Shown here: in pieces, positions 17,119 to 25,418 of the stretch | Position numbering within the stretch: position 1 is the first letter of the stretch | Layout of the letters: each line of letters opens with the position of its first letter | NCBI RefSeq assembly: GCF_000518785.1 | Contig: NZ_JAEG01000001.1 | Location: 744,001-808,000, forward strand | Source of the DNA: Paenirhizobium selenitireducens ATCC BAA-1503 | GTDB lineage: Bacteria > Pseudomonadota > Alphaproteobacteria > Rhizobiales > Rhizobiaceae | Direction of reading: 5' to 3' | DNA: 64,000 bases | Made by a program: the position numbers and the translations under genes | The notes under the pieces: model-generated | Database searches by the model: none | Told to the model about the DNA's origin: nothing | What the model saw: the letters and a program-made list of their open reading frames with translations, nothing else

Positions 17119-17451
17119 ATGAGCAAAGAAAATATCGTCAGATATACGATTAAAGAGATCGAGGAGAAGATCGCCCGCGGCGAAAAGAGCAAAACCGACT
17201 GGGCCCGCGTCGATGCGCTGACCGACGAGGATATCGAGCGCGCCATGCGCGACGATCCCGATTGGAAGGACCTGATGGACATCGACTGGTCCAAGGCCGA
17301 GATCGTCATTCCGCAGAAGAAGAAGGCGATCTCGATCCGACTGGACGAGGATATCATCGATTTCTTCCAGGCGTCCGGAAAGGGATACCAGACCCGCATC
17401 AATGCGGTGCTGCGCCATTTCATCACCGAACAGACGCGCTCGAAAGGCTGA
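17119..17451 (+). CDS. brnA: BrnA family antitoxin without an adjacent BrnT
   Basis: The 110-residue product starts MSKENIVRYTIKEIEEKIARGEKSKTDW and has the BrnA pattern: an acidic middle (LTDEDIERAMRDDPDWKDL), DWSKAEIVIPQKKKAISIRLDEDIIDFF, and a C-terminal ribbon-helix-helix end GYQTRINAVLRHFI. BrnA neutralises BrnT ribonuclease toxins and represses transcription. No BrnT-like reading lies on either side: dnaG is upstream and yqeY convergent downstream. This copy therefore appears solitary and may act as a plain repressor. The ATG at 17119 follows GGAAG; an upstream ATG at 17065 would add 18 residues. Confidence 0.85.
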   Translation: MSKENIVRYTIKEIEEKIARGEKSKTDWARVDALTDEDIERAMRDDPDWKDLMDIDWSKAEIVIPQKKKAISIRLDEDIIDFFQASGKGYQTRINAVLRHFITEQTRSKG

Positions 17452-17457
17452 ACGCAA

Positions 17458-17479
17458 AACTCCGCCCGTAGGCGGAGTT
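17458..17479 (-). terminator. Terminator between convergent brnA and yqeY
   Basis: AACTCCGCC and GGCGGAGTT form a perfect 9-bp stem around CGTA. On the minus strand the stem runs into TTTTGCG, so it best serves yqeY, although it can also stop brnA transcripts. Confidence 0.7.
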
Positions 17480-17504
17480 CCGGTAGTCCATTGCGAAGCG
17501 ATCC

Positions 17505-17957
17505 TTACTTCAGCAGATCCTTCACCACGCCGGAGGCCTTGGCGAAGTCGATCTGGCCGGGATAACGCTCCTTCAGCGTGTTCATGCACTTGCCCATGTC
17601 GCGCAACCCTTGCGCCCCGGTTTCGGTGATCACCGAAGCGCAAAGCTCGCGCACCTTCTCCTCGGGCAACTGCTCCGGCATGAAGCTCTTGATGATGCTG
17701 ATTTCCTGCAGCTCTTGCTCGGCAAGCTCCGGCCTGCCGTTGTCGCCGTAGATCTTCGCCGATTCGTCGCGCTGTTTGATCATCTTCATCAAAATCTGCA
17801 TGATCTCGTCGTCGGTGACCGGGTCCTTGCCGACACCGCGATTGGCGATGTCTCGATCCTTGATCGCCGTCTGGATCAACCGCACGGCCGACGTGCGGCG
17901 CACATCCTTCGCCTTCAGCGATTCCTTCATAACGTCGGTAAGTCTGTCGCGCATCAT
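17505..17957 (-). CDS. yqeY: GatB/YqeY domain-containing protein
   Basis: The 150-residue protein matches YqeY: RDRLTDVMKESLKAKDVRRTSAVRLIQTAIKDRDI at the N-terminus, the middle ILMKMIKQRDESAKIY with AEQELQEISIIKSFMPEQL, and a C-terminal domain LRDMGKCMNTLKERYPGQID like the tail of GatB/GatE. The fold suggests tRNA binding or an adaptor role in amidotransferase chemistry, but function is not established. GGAG lies eight bases before the first of two adjacent ATGs. It is divergent from carA, as in related genomes. Confidence 0.88.
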   Translation of the reverse strand: MMRDRLTDVMKESLKAKDVRRTSAVRLIQTAIKDRDIANRGVGKDPVTDDEIMQILMKMIKQRDESAKIYGDNGRPELAEQELQEISIIKSFMPEQLPEEKVRELCASVITETGAQGLRDMGKCMNTLKERYPGQIDFAKASGVVKDLLK

Positions 17958-18119
17958 CTCTTCATCTCCACGGAAAAGCCGGTTCGCGGGCTTCGCCAAT
18001 TGTGGCTTTTCCTTGTCATTTTGGCCGAACTCTTAACCAGACCCGCGGGTCCACGCAAATCAATTAGACAACCCATTGAAATACATGGGTCTAAATTCCA
18101 CGCTTTCCACAACGGCGAA

Positions 18120-18148
18120 TTGACCTCGCGGATCGATCCGTCTATTTT
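18120..18148 (+). promoter_or_regulatory. Predicted carA promoter in the 326-bp yqeY-carA spacer
   Basis: TTGACC (18120-18125), a 17-base spacer and TATTTT (18143-18148) give a good sigma-70 match about 135 bases upstream of carA. About 30 bases further upstream is the inverted repeat ACCCAT-N8-ATGGGT (18071-18090), a possible operator for either divergent gene. Nothing else in the spacer looks like a gene. Confidence 0.5.
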
Positions 18149-18283
18149 CCGGCACCTGCACGAAAATTGTCATCAGGGGAAAAGCGCGCGCTTTGCTGCG
18201 CGACCTTGATCTGCGATCATAAATGGCGCGTGGGCTCCGGTTCTTCAAGGGATCGGCGGTCCTCGGCCGGACAAGGAACGAAC

Positions 18284-19489
18284 ATGACCTCGACAGCCCC
18301 ATGGACCACCCGCAAGCCGACCGCGCTTCTCGTTCTCGCCGACGGCACCGTCATCGAAGGCCACGGGATCGGCGCCACCGGCAAGGTACAGGCCGAAGTC
18401 TGCTTCAACACGGCGCTGACCGGCTACGAGGAAATCCTGACCGACCCCTCCTATCTCGGCCAGATCGTCACCTTCACTTTCCCGCACATCGGCAATGTCG
18501 GCACCAATGACGAAGACATCGAAGACCTGACGCCGGCGGCCCGCCACGGCGCGGTCGGCGTGATCTTCAAGGCCGACATCACCGAGCCGTCGAACTATCG
18601 CGCGGCAAAGCATCTCGACGCCTGGCTGAAAGCCCGCGGCATCATCGGCCTGTGCGGCGTCGACACGCGCGCACTCACCGCCTGGATCCGCGAGCACGGC
18701 GCGCCGAATGCCGTCATCGCCCATGACCCGAACGGCGTCTTCGACATCGACACGCTGAAGGCCGAAGCCAAGGCCTGGAGCGGCCTCGTCGGCCTCGACC
18801 TCGCCAAGGTCGCGACATCCGGCCAGTCCTCGACCTGGGACGAAAAGCCCTGGGTGTGGAACGAAGGCTATTCCACGCTCGGCGCGACCGACGCCAAGTA
18901 TCATGTCGTCTGCGTCGATTTCGGCGTCAAGCGCAACATCCTGCGTCTGTTTGCCGGCCTCGACTGCAAGGTCACCGTCGTTCCGGCCTCGACCAGCGCG
19001 GAAGACATCCTGGCCCTCAATCCGGACGGCATCTTCCTGTCCAACGGCCCGGGCGACCCGGCCGCGACCGGCGAATATGCCGTGCCGGTGATCCAGAACC
19101 TGATCAAGTCGAACAAGCCGCTGTTCGGCATCTGCCTCGGCCATCAGATGCTGGGCCTGGCGCTCGGCGGGAAGACCGAGAAGATGCACCAGGGCCACCA
19201 TGGCGCCAACCATCCGGTCAAGGACTTCACCACCGGCAAGGTCGAGATCGTCTCGATGAACCACGGATTCGCGGTCGATTCGAAGTCGCTGCCGGAAGGC
19301 GTTGAAGAGACTCACGTTTCGCTGTTCGACGGCTCCAACTGCGGCCTGCGCCTCGCCGGCAAGCCGGTCTTCTCGGTGCAGCACCATCCGGAAGCCTCGC
19401 CCGGCCCGCAGGACAGCCACTACCTCTTCCGCCGCTTCATCAACATGGTGCGCGAGACGAAGGGTGAGCCGGCGATGGCAGAGCGCTGA
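18284..19489 (+). CDS. carA: Carbamoyl-phosphate synthase small subunit
   Basis: The 401-residue glutaminase subunit supplies ammonia from glutamine to CarB for arginine and pyrimidine synthesis. The N-terminal CPSase domain (LVLADGTVIEGHGIGATG, CFNTALTGYEEILTDPSY) precedes a class I amidotransferase domain. In the latter, nucleophile Cys284 lies in FGICLGHQML and His368/Glu370 in QHHPEASPGP. Also seen are LSNGPGDPA and VSMNHGFAVD. AAGGAAC is seven bases before the ATG. A terminator follows directly, so carA is monocistronic here, with carB about 9.8 kb away. Confidence 0.97.
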   Translation: MTSTAPWTTRKPTALLVLADGTVIEGHGIGATGKVQAEVCFNTALTGYEEILTDPSYLGQIVTFTFPHIGNVGTNDEDIEDLTPAARHGAVGVIFKADITEPSNYRAAKHLDAWLKARGIIGLCGVDTRALTAWIREHGAPNAVIAHDPNGVFDIDTLKAEAKAWSGLVGLDLAKVATSGQSSTWDEKPWVWNEGYSTLGATDAKYHVVCVDFGVKRNILRLFAGLDCKVTVVPASTSAEDILALNPDGIFLSNGPGDPAATGEYAVPVIQNLIKSNKPLFGICLGHQMLGLALGGKTEKMHQGHHGANHPVKDFTTGKVEIVSMNHGFAVDSKSLPEGVEETHVSLFDGSNCGLRLAGKPVFSVQHHPEASPGPQDSHYLFRRFINMVRETKGEPAMAER

Positions 19490-19518
19490 TCCGACTCTCA
19501 CATTAGAAATTGAAGATG

Positions 19519-19549
19519 CGGCCCGGTCAGACCCGGGCCGTTTTCATTT
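19519..19549 (+). terminator. carA terminator overlapping the MATE gene stop codon
   Basis: CGGCCCGG and CCGGGCCG pair around TCAGAC and are followed by TTTTCATTT. The hairpin spans the end of the convergent MATE reading frame (stop 19527-19529). Confidence 0.8.
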
Positions 19550-20927
19550 CGTAGCGCACCTTGTGGAAGAAGCGTAGGCAGAGCAGCAGCGCCGCGCTCA
19601 TCAGGCCGATCAGGAAGCCGAGCCAGATGCCGATCCCGCCGAAACCGAGCGGAAAGGCCATGACCCAGGCGAGGAAGAATCCGATCGGCCAGTAGGAGAT
19701 CAGCGCCATCACCATCGGGATGCGGGCATCCTTCAAGCCGCGCAGCAAGCCGCTGGCGATCGCCTGCAGGCCGTCGACCAGCTGGAAGATACCGGCGATC
19801 ACCACCAGTGGCACGGCGAAGTCGAGCACGGCCGCAGCCTCCGGCGTATTGGCGTCGATGAAGGCGCTGCTGAGCGCCCTCGGCATCAGGTAGAACAGCA
19901 GTCCGCCGGCAATCGCCATCGCGCTGGCGATCGCGAGCACGGCGTAGGCCGCCCGCATCAGGTCGAGGTAGTCTCCCCGTCCGTGAGCCACACCGACCCT
20001 GACGGTTGCCGCCTGTGCCAGACCGAGCGGGATCATGAAGGCGATCGAGGCGAGCTGGAGCGCGATGCCGTGGGCAGCAAGCTCGATCGTGCCGATCTTG
20101 CCCATCATCAGCGAGGCGGCGGTGAACAGGCTGACCTCGGCCAGAACCGTGATGCTGATCGGCAGCCCGAGATGCACCACTTCCCAGAGCGCGTGCCAGT
20201 CCGGCCGCCAGAAGCGGACGAACAATTCGTAGCGGCGCGTCTCCGGCCTTGTCTGGATATAGGCGACCATGAACAGGAAACTCGCCCACTGGACGATCAC
20301 CGCGACGATGGCCGCACCGATCATACCGAGCCGCGGCAGGCCGAAATGGCCAAGCACCAGCGAATAGGCAAGCGCCGCGTTCATCAGAAGCACGGCGAGC
20401 GTGACGTAGAGGATGATCCCGGCCCGGCCGATCGCGCTGACGAGGGCGCGAAGAACGGCGAAAAGCAGGGCCGGCAAAAGGCCGAACTGCACGATCATCA
20501 CATAGTCGGCGGCAAGCGCCGCGACTTCCGGTTTCTGGCCGAGCGCCAGAAGGATCGTCTCGGCATTGAAGAACAGCGGCGCGGTCAGAAGCGTATAGCC
20601 GATCGACACCCACATGCCCATGCGAATCGCCCGGCGAACGGAGACGACGTCGCCCCGGCCAAATGCCTGCGCCACCATCGGCACGACCGCGATCGAGAAG
20701 CCCGAACCGAAGATGAAGATCGTGAAGAAGAACTGGCCCGACAGCACCATGGCGGCAAGCGACTGCGCGCCGAGCTGCCCGACGATCACCACGTCCGTCG
20801 TGTGAATGCCCAGCTGCGCCAGTTGCGCGCCGATCAGCGGAATGCCAAGCGCAAGCGTCGCGCAAATGTGCGACGACCAACTGCTGGCTGCTTTGCCTGT
20901 TCCCGCGAATGCATAATGGCTAGACAT
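19527..20927 (-). CDS. MATE family efflux transporter (NorM-like)
   Basis: The 466-residue protein has about twelve hydrophobic segments in two MatE halves. Landmarks include LGIPLIGAQLAQLGIHTTDVVIVGQLG, GSGFSIAVVPMVAQAFGRGD, LGLPISITVLAEVSLFTAAS and AAHGIALQLASIAFMIPLGLAQAATVRVG. MATE pumps export cationic drugs and other organic compounds using sodium or proton gradients. Substrates cannot be deduced. ATG 20927 has a weak GGA seven bases upstream; a TTG at 20939 would add four residues. Its end meets the carA terminator. Confidence 0.92.
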   Translation of the reverse strand: MSSHYAFAGTGKAASSWSSHICATLALGIPLIGAQLAQLGIHTTDVVIVGQLGAQSLAAMVLSGQFFFTIFIFGSGFSIAVVPMVAQAFGRGDVVSVRRAIRMGMWVSIGYTLLTAPLFFNAETILLALGQKPEVAALAADYVMIVQFGLLPALLFAVLRALVSAIGRAGIILYVTLAVLLMNAALAYSLVLGHFGLPRLGMIGAAIVAVIVQWASFLFMVAYIQTRPETRRYELFVRFWRPDWHALWEVVHLGLPISITVLAEVSLFTAASLMMGKIGTIELAAHGIALQLASIAFMIPLGLAQAATVRVGVAHGRGDYLDLMRAAYAVLAIASAMAIAGGLLFYLMPRALSSAFIDANTPEAAAVLDFAVPLVVIAGIFQLVDGLQAIASGLLRGLKDARIPMVMALISYWPIGFFLAWVMAFPLGFGGIGIWLGFLIGLMSAALLLCLRFFHKVRYEMKTARV

Positions 20928-21001
20928 GACAATATCCAAGACGAAAAAAGCCGCTTCCAGACGATACTGGCGAGCGGCGCGTGTTCACTGGATAGAAGAA
21001 A

Positions 21002-21028
21002 CCCGCTGCGGGAGCAAGCCGCAGCGGG
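21002..21028 (-). terminator. Terminator of the zinc metallopeptidase gene
   Basis: On the minus strand CCCGCTGCGG and CCGCAGCGGG form a perfect 10-bp stem with a 7-base loop, followed by TTTCTTCT. It separates the metallopeptidase from the MATE gene on the same strand. Confidence 0.8.
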
Positions 21029-21085
21029 ATAGTGCAAAAAATATCGTCAATAGTTCACAAAGGCTGATGGACGACCGAAATCGCC

Positions 21086-22012
21086 TCAGATTGCGCCCGA
21101 AAACGTGTCGCAGGCCGTGAACTCGCCGCTTTCGAAGCCGCGCTTGAACCACTTTGCCCGCTGGGCGGAGGTGCCGTGGTTGAAGCTGTCGGGCACAACA
21201 TAGCCCTGGCTGCGCTTCTGCAGCGTGTCGTCGCCAATCTGATGGGCGGCATTCAGCGCCTCTTCGAGGTCGCCGGCCTCGAGCAGACCCTTCTGCTCGG
21301 TATACTTGCCCCAGATCCCGGCGAAGCAGTCGGCCTGCAGCTCGACACGGACCGACATCTGGTTGGCCTCGACTTCGCTCATCGACTGGCGCATCTGGTT
21401 GAACTTCGGCAGGACGCCGGTCAGGTTCTGTACGTGATGGCCGATCTCATGGGCGATCACATAGGCCTCGGCGAAATCGCCGGACGCGCCGAACTGATCG
21501 CTGAGTTGCTGGAAGAAGGCGGTGTCGAGATAGACCTTGCGATCACCCGGGCAGTAGAACGGCCCCGTCGCCGAGGATGCGAAACCGCAAGCCGAGCTGA
21601 CCTGCCCGGAGAACAGAACCAGGGTGGGCTCTTCATAGGTCTCGCCTTCCGCCTTGAAGATACCGTTCCAGGTGTCCTCAGTCTCGGCAAGCACGGTGCG
21701 CACGAAGGCGGTCATCTCATCGGCTGCGGGAGTGCTCGGGCGCTCGCCCACCGTCTGCTCGTAGCCGGACTGCTGCGTCGAGCCGTCGTCCAGCATCTGC
21801 AGCATGTCGATGCCCATCATCTTCAGGACGAAGTAGATCACCACCAGGAAAATGATCGTACCGATGCTCAAGCCGCCGCCGCGGCGACCGCTGCCCATCG
21901 GGATCTGGATGCCGGAACGGCCGAACGGATTGCGCCCGCCGCCGGTGGGGCCGGCCGAGGTGCCACGCCGATCCTCGATATTGTCCGACTGGCGTCGACC
22001 CTTCCATTCCAT
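21086..22012 (-). CDS. Neutral zinc metallopeptidase (YpfJ family)
   Basis: The 308-residue protein has a basic, Gly-rich cytoplasmic N-terminus (about 48 residues), one membrane helix (GTIIFLVVIYFVLKMMGI) and a large outer domain. The zinc-binding motif HEIGH is at 188-192 within YVIAHEIGHHVQNLTG, and a downstream acidic ligand is probable in VRVELQADCFAGIW. Also typical is FSGQVSSACGFASSATGPFY. E. coli YpfJ is the namesake and substrates are unknown. AGGAAG six bases upstream supports ATG 22012; an ATG at 22033 would add seven residues. Confidence 0.9.
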   Translation of the reverse strand: MEWKGRRQSDNIEDRRGTSAGPTGGGRNPFGRSGIQIPMGSGRRGGGLSIGTIIFLVVIYFVLKMMGIDMLQMLDDGSTQQSGYEQTVGERPSTPAADEMTAFVRTVLAETEDTWNGIFKAEGETYEEPTLVLFSGQVSSACGFASSATGPFYCPGDRKVYLDTAFFQQLSDQFGASGDFAEAYVIAHEIGHHVQNLTGVLPKFNQMRQSMSEVEANQMSVRVELQADCFAGIWGKYTEQKGLLEAGDLEEALNAAHQIGDDTLQKRSQGYVVPDSFNHGTSAQRAKWFKRGFESGEFTACDTFSGAI

Positions 22013-22125
22013 GATGTGCTTCCTCTCCGTCACTTATGCCTGCGGCTTGAAACACTTCATAAAGCAAACCGTTCCCGCGGGCCACGCAAATTAGGGAGCA
22101 ATTGCATAGCCCGCCGATCGGCACC

Positions 22126-22800
22126 TCAGGTGGTGGCATAGCTGTAGGCGCCGCCGCGCGCCAGGGCGCGCTGGTAGGCCGGTCGAGCGCGGATCGCCTC
22201 GAGATAACGACGGACGGCGGACAGGGGCCGCTCCCTCCCCTGCTCCATCCTCGACATGGCGGCCTCCACCGGGAAGCTCATCGCAATGTCGGCGGCCGAG
22301 AATTCGCCGCCGGCGAAATAGCCGTCGCGGGCGAGCTCGCTTTCCCAGAACGCGACGTGGTCCTCGAGTTGCGGATCGATGAAGCTCCTGGCCGCCCCCT
22401 TGGCGATCAGCGCAGCGATGGGCCGGATGAAAAGCGGCACCTGGCTCGGCAACTTGGCGAAGACCAGTTTCATCACCAGAAGCGGCATGGCCGATCCCTC
22501 GGCATAGTGCAGGAAATAGGTGTAGCGCAGCCGCTCGTCCGATCCGGCTACGGGGCGAAAGGCTTCCCCGCCATAGGTGTCGATCAGGTATTCGATGATC
22601 GCGCCGCTTTCGGCGATCACCTTGCCGCCATCCTCGATCACCGGAGACTTGCCAAGTGGATGGACCGCCTTGAGGCTTGCCGGCGCCCGCATGTCGGAAC
22701 CCCGACGATAGACGTTGATGTCATAGGGAACGCCGAGTTCTTCGAGCAGCCAGAGGATGCGGTGGGCGCGGGAATTTTCGAGATAGTGGACGATGATCAT
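22126..22800 (-). CDS. Glutathione S-transferase family protein
   Basis: The 224-residue protein has the thioredoxin-like N-terminal domain (IIVHYLENSRAHRILWLLEE, with the cis-Pro and Glu-Ser of GKSPVIEDGGKVIAESGAI). The all-helical C-terminal domain includes GEFSAADIAMSFPVEAAM. A Ser in LENSRAHRI sits where catalytic Ser/Tyr residues occur. It likely conjugates or binds glutathione to detoxify electrophiles, but the substrate is unknown. The start at 22800 gives the canonical first strand; an upstream extension to 22854 is poor in character. Confidence 0.9.
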   Translation of the reverse strand: MIIVHYLENSRAHRILWLLEELGVPYDINVYRRGSDMRAPASLKAVHPLGKSPVIEDGGKVIAESGAIIEYLIDTYGGEAFRPVAGSDERLRYTYFLHYAEGSAMPLLVMKLVFAKLPSQVPLFIRPIAALIAKGAARSFIDPQLEDHVAFWESELARDGYFAGGEFSAADIAMSFPVEAAMSRMEQGRERPLSAVRRYLEAIRARPAYQRALARGGAYSYATT

Positions 22801-22911
22801 CGGCGGCTCCGTGGGCAAGCCCGGCCAAACATCCGGCGGGCGACATGTTACCAATACGCCTCCGCCGCCCGCGCGGTTTCATCGCCCCGGCATTTTCCGC
22901 CGCCCCAGGTT

Positions 22912-23643
22912 TCAGCCCTGCGGCTCGATGACCAGCAGCTCCTCGAAATGGTTCATGTCCTCAAAGCTGCAGAAGGCGGGCGGGCACAGCGCCAGAACTT
23001 CGGCCCTTTGACGAATGTCTTCGGCGACCTCGGCCAGCATCTTCTGCCAACGAAAGAGGGCTTCATCGTCGAAGCGTTCGATGACGTAGGCGAAGGTGAT
23101 GTGGAACTCATAGTCGTCGTGATCGGGATGGCGATAGCCGAACAGATCCGCCAGACGGTCGCGCCAGGTCTTCAGGGCCAGCCGATCCGTCTCCGATGCG
23201 CCCGCCAGAACGAGACCGGTAGGCAGCGCCTCGGCGACGCGCATCTGGAAGGCGGGACCGCCGTGAAAGCCGCCGAGACGCTGGTCGAGCACTGCCGTCG
23301 TATCGTCGATCGGCGTGTCGAGTGGCAGCTCGGGCGGCCAGTATCCCGGCTCGCGGCGCGTTTCGATCACACCTTGGAACAGGGTCATGTGCAGGCTGGA
23401 AATGGGCGTGAAGGCAAGCAATGCCGCTTCCGGCATGGCAAGAAAGCGTGCCCGTGCATCCACCAGGGCCTTTTGCGTCTCCGCCCCCTCGACAAGATGG
23501 CAAACCACCGTGTTGCCGCGCTCCGGCAGGAACTGACCGCTCGCATCGTAGCGGCTGCCGAAATGCGGCGGGACGCCCGGATTGCGCACTTGGGAAAAGG
23601 GGAAAAGGTTCGGCGAGATCGCAGCCGTGTCCATGGCGTCCAT
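22912..23643 (-). CDS. DUF1868 protein with two HxT motifs (2H phosphoesterase-like)
   Basis: The 243-residue protein contains two His-x-Thr motifs, H85-M-T87 in SSLHMTLFQGV and H181-I-T183 in YEFHITFAYVI. They are spaced as in the 2H phosphoesterase superfamily, which hydrolyses 2',3'-cyclic phosphates or ligates RNA ends. The N-terminal HFGSRYDASGQFLPERGNTV is typical of DUF1868. An RNA or nucleotide phosphodiesterase role is inferred. No operon partner is apparent. Confidence 0.8.
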   Translation of the reverse strand: MDAMDTAAISPNLFPFSQVRNPGVPPHFGSRYDASGQFLPERGNTVVCHLVEGAETQKALVDARARFLAMPEAALLAFTPISSLHMTLFQGVIETRREPGYWPPELPLDTPIDDTTAVLDQRLGGFHGGPAFQMRVAEALPTGLVLAGASETDRLALKTWRDRLADLFGYRHPDHDDYEFHITFAYVIERFDDEALFRWQKMLAEVAEDIRQRAEVLALCPPAFCSFEDMNHFEELLVIEPQG

Positions 23644-23713
23644 CCTTCGATCGAGGGGAGATGGACGCCGCTTTAGGCCGTCAATGACACCGTCTTGTGA
23701 CAGGTGCCCATGC

Positions 23714-25198
23714 TCAGGCCGGCGGGCGCCGGTCCTTCCAGGGCCGTGCCTGTTCCAGCTCTCCGGCCAGGCTGAACAAGGTCTCCTCGTCGGCGAAGCG
23801 GCCGACGAAATGCATGCCGATCGGCAGCCCCTCCGGCGACCAGCTGAGCGGCACCGACATGGCCGGCTGGCCAGTGACGTTGAACACGGGCGTCCAGGGG
23901 ATGAATTCGAAGGTCTGGGCGGCCAGCTGGTTGGCGATGCCGAGCTTCTTCAGCAGCAACCCGCCATGGACATGCCCCATGAAGCGGATCAGCTTCTTCT
24001 CGATCGGTTTCGGCTGGAGCGCGCCGATCTTCACCGGCAGGCTGGAGAGAACCGGCGTCATCAGTACGTCGTGGCTCTCGAAGAAACCGAGAACCGACCG
24101 TGCCGAAAGCTTCAGGTAGCGCAGCGCCGCAGCCAGTTCGGCGGCCGAGAAAGCCTGGCCGAGCAGGCCGAGGCCGAAGGAGGACGCATCGAAATCCTCC
24201 GGCCGCACCCGCACACCGCTCAATTCGGCGATGAACTCGATATCGGCGCGCAGCTCGGCGGCAAGCACCGTGAGGAAGGCGAGCGAGAACCGCTCGCGCT
24301 CGACCGGCGGTGCCGCCTCCACAACCTGATGTCCCAGCCCTTCGAGCAGGCGGACCGTTTCGGCAAAGGCCGCGCGAACCTCCGGCGCGACCGCCTTGCC
24401 AAGCATCGGTTCGCAGGACACCGCGATCCGCAGGCGCTTCGGGGCGCGCCCGACGGCCTCGAGCCATGATCCGCGAAACTCCGGCAGCGGATGCGGATTG
24501 CCGATGTCCGGGCCATGGGTCGCGTCCAGCATGGCGGCGGAATCACGCACCGAACGGGTCAGCACATGCTCGCCGGCAAAGCCCGACCAGGCCTCGCCGA
24601 TGAAGGGGCCGACCGGCGTTCTGCCGCGCGTCGGCTTCATCCCGAACAGGCCGCAGGCCGAGGCCGGGATGCGGATGGAACCGCCGCCGTCGCCGCCGGA
24701 GGCGAGCGGCACCATGCCCGAGGCAACGGCCGCCGCCGAGCCGCCGGACGAGCCGCCCGGCGTGCGCGTCAGGTCCCACGGATTGCGGGTCGGACCAAAG
24801 GTCTTTGGCTCGGTATAGGGCGTCAGGCCGAATTCCGGCGTGTTGGTCTTGCCGAGGATGATCAACCCCGCCCGCTTCCAGCGCTTGACGAGCTCGTTGT
24901 CGGCGGAGGCCGGGATCTTGGCCCAGAGACGATTGCCCTGCGAGGTCGGGATGCCCGCGACCTGCGACAGCAGGTCCTTGAGCAGGAAAGGCACACCGGC
25001 GAACGGGCCGTCACTGAGCGGTCCGGCTGCCGCTTGCCGGGCTTCGTCGAACATCGGCCGGATCACCGCATTGAGCGGCGGGTTCAGCCTTTCGATCGCG
25101 GCGATCGCGGTCTCAACCAGCTCTGGCGCACTGACCTCGCCGCGCCGGACCAGGTCGGCAAGCCCCAAACCGTCATGCTCAAAATAGGAAGAATACAT
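23714..25198 (-). CDS. Amidase signature family amidase
   Basis: The 494-residue enzyme carries the amidase signature triad: K74 in VPFLLKDL, cis-Ser S150 in TPGGSSGGSAAAVASG and nucleophile S174 in GGDGGGSIRIPASACGLFG. C-terminal features are FNVTGQPAMSVPLSWSPEGLPIGMHFVG. It hydrolyses an amide bond in the cytoplasm. The subgroup (6-aminohexanoate-cyclic-dimer-hydrolase-like or general amidase) cannot be fixed by eye, and it is not flanked by gatA partners. The MYSSYFEHDGLGLADLVRRGE start is typical. Confidence 0.9.
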   Translation of the reverse strand: MYSSYFEHDGLGLADLVRRGEVSAPELVETAIAAIERLNPPLNAVIRPMFDEARQAAAGPLSDGPFAGVPFLLKDLLSQVAGIPTSQGNRLWAKIPASADNELVKRWKRAGLIILGKTNTPEFGLTPYTEPKTFGPTRNPWDLTRTPGGSSGGSAAAVASGMVPLASGGDGGGSIRIPASACGLFGMKPTRGRTPVGPFIGEAWSGFAGEHVLTRSVRDSAAMLDATHGPDIGNPHPLPEFRGSWLEAVGRAPKRLRIAVSCEPMLGKAVAPEVRAAFAETVRLLEGLGHQVVEAAPPVERERFSLAFLTVLAAELRADIEFIAELSGVRVRPEDFDASSFGLGLLGQAFSAAELAAALRYLKLSARSVLGFFESHDVLMTPVLSSLPVKIGALQPKPIEKKLIRFMGHVHGGLLLKKLGIANQLAAQTFEFIPWTPVFNVTGQPAMSVPLSWSPEGLPIGMHFVGRFADEETLFSLAGELEQARPWKDRRPPA

Positions 25199-25418
25199 CC
25201 CATACCCCGCTTTTTGTCCAAACTAGCAGGTCAAACGGCGCCGACAACGCAATAAATCGAGTAAAACGCCAAAACGGCACCGACATTGAACCTCTTTAAA
25301 CATCTGCTTAACCACGAAAAGTTTAATCTTGCCCCGCTGCGCTGGCTAACCGCGCGGTCACCTACCGGTTCGCCATGTGGACCGAAGGTTCAGAAACCTG
25401 CTCGAGAGGGGGCACCCC

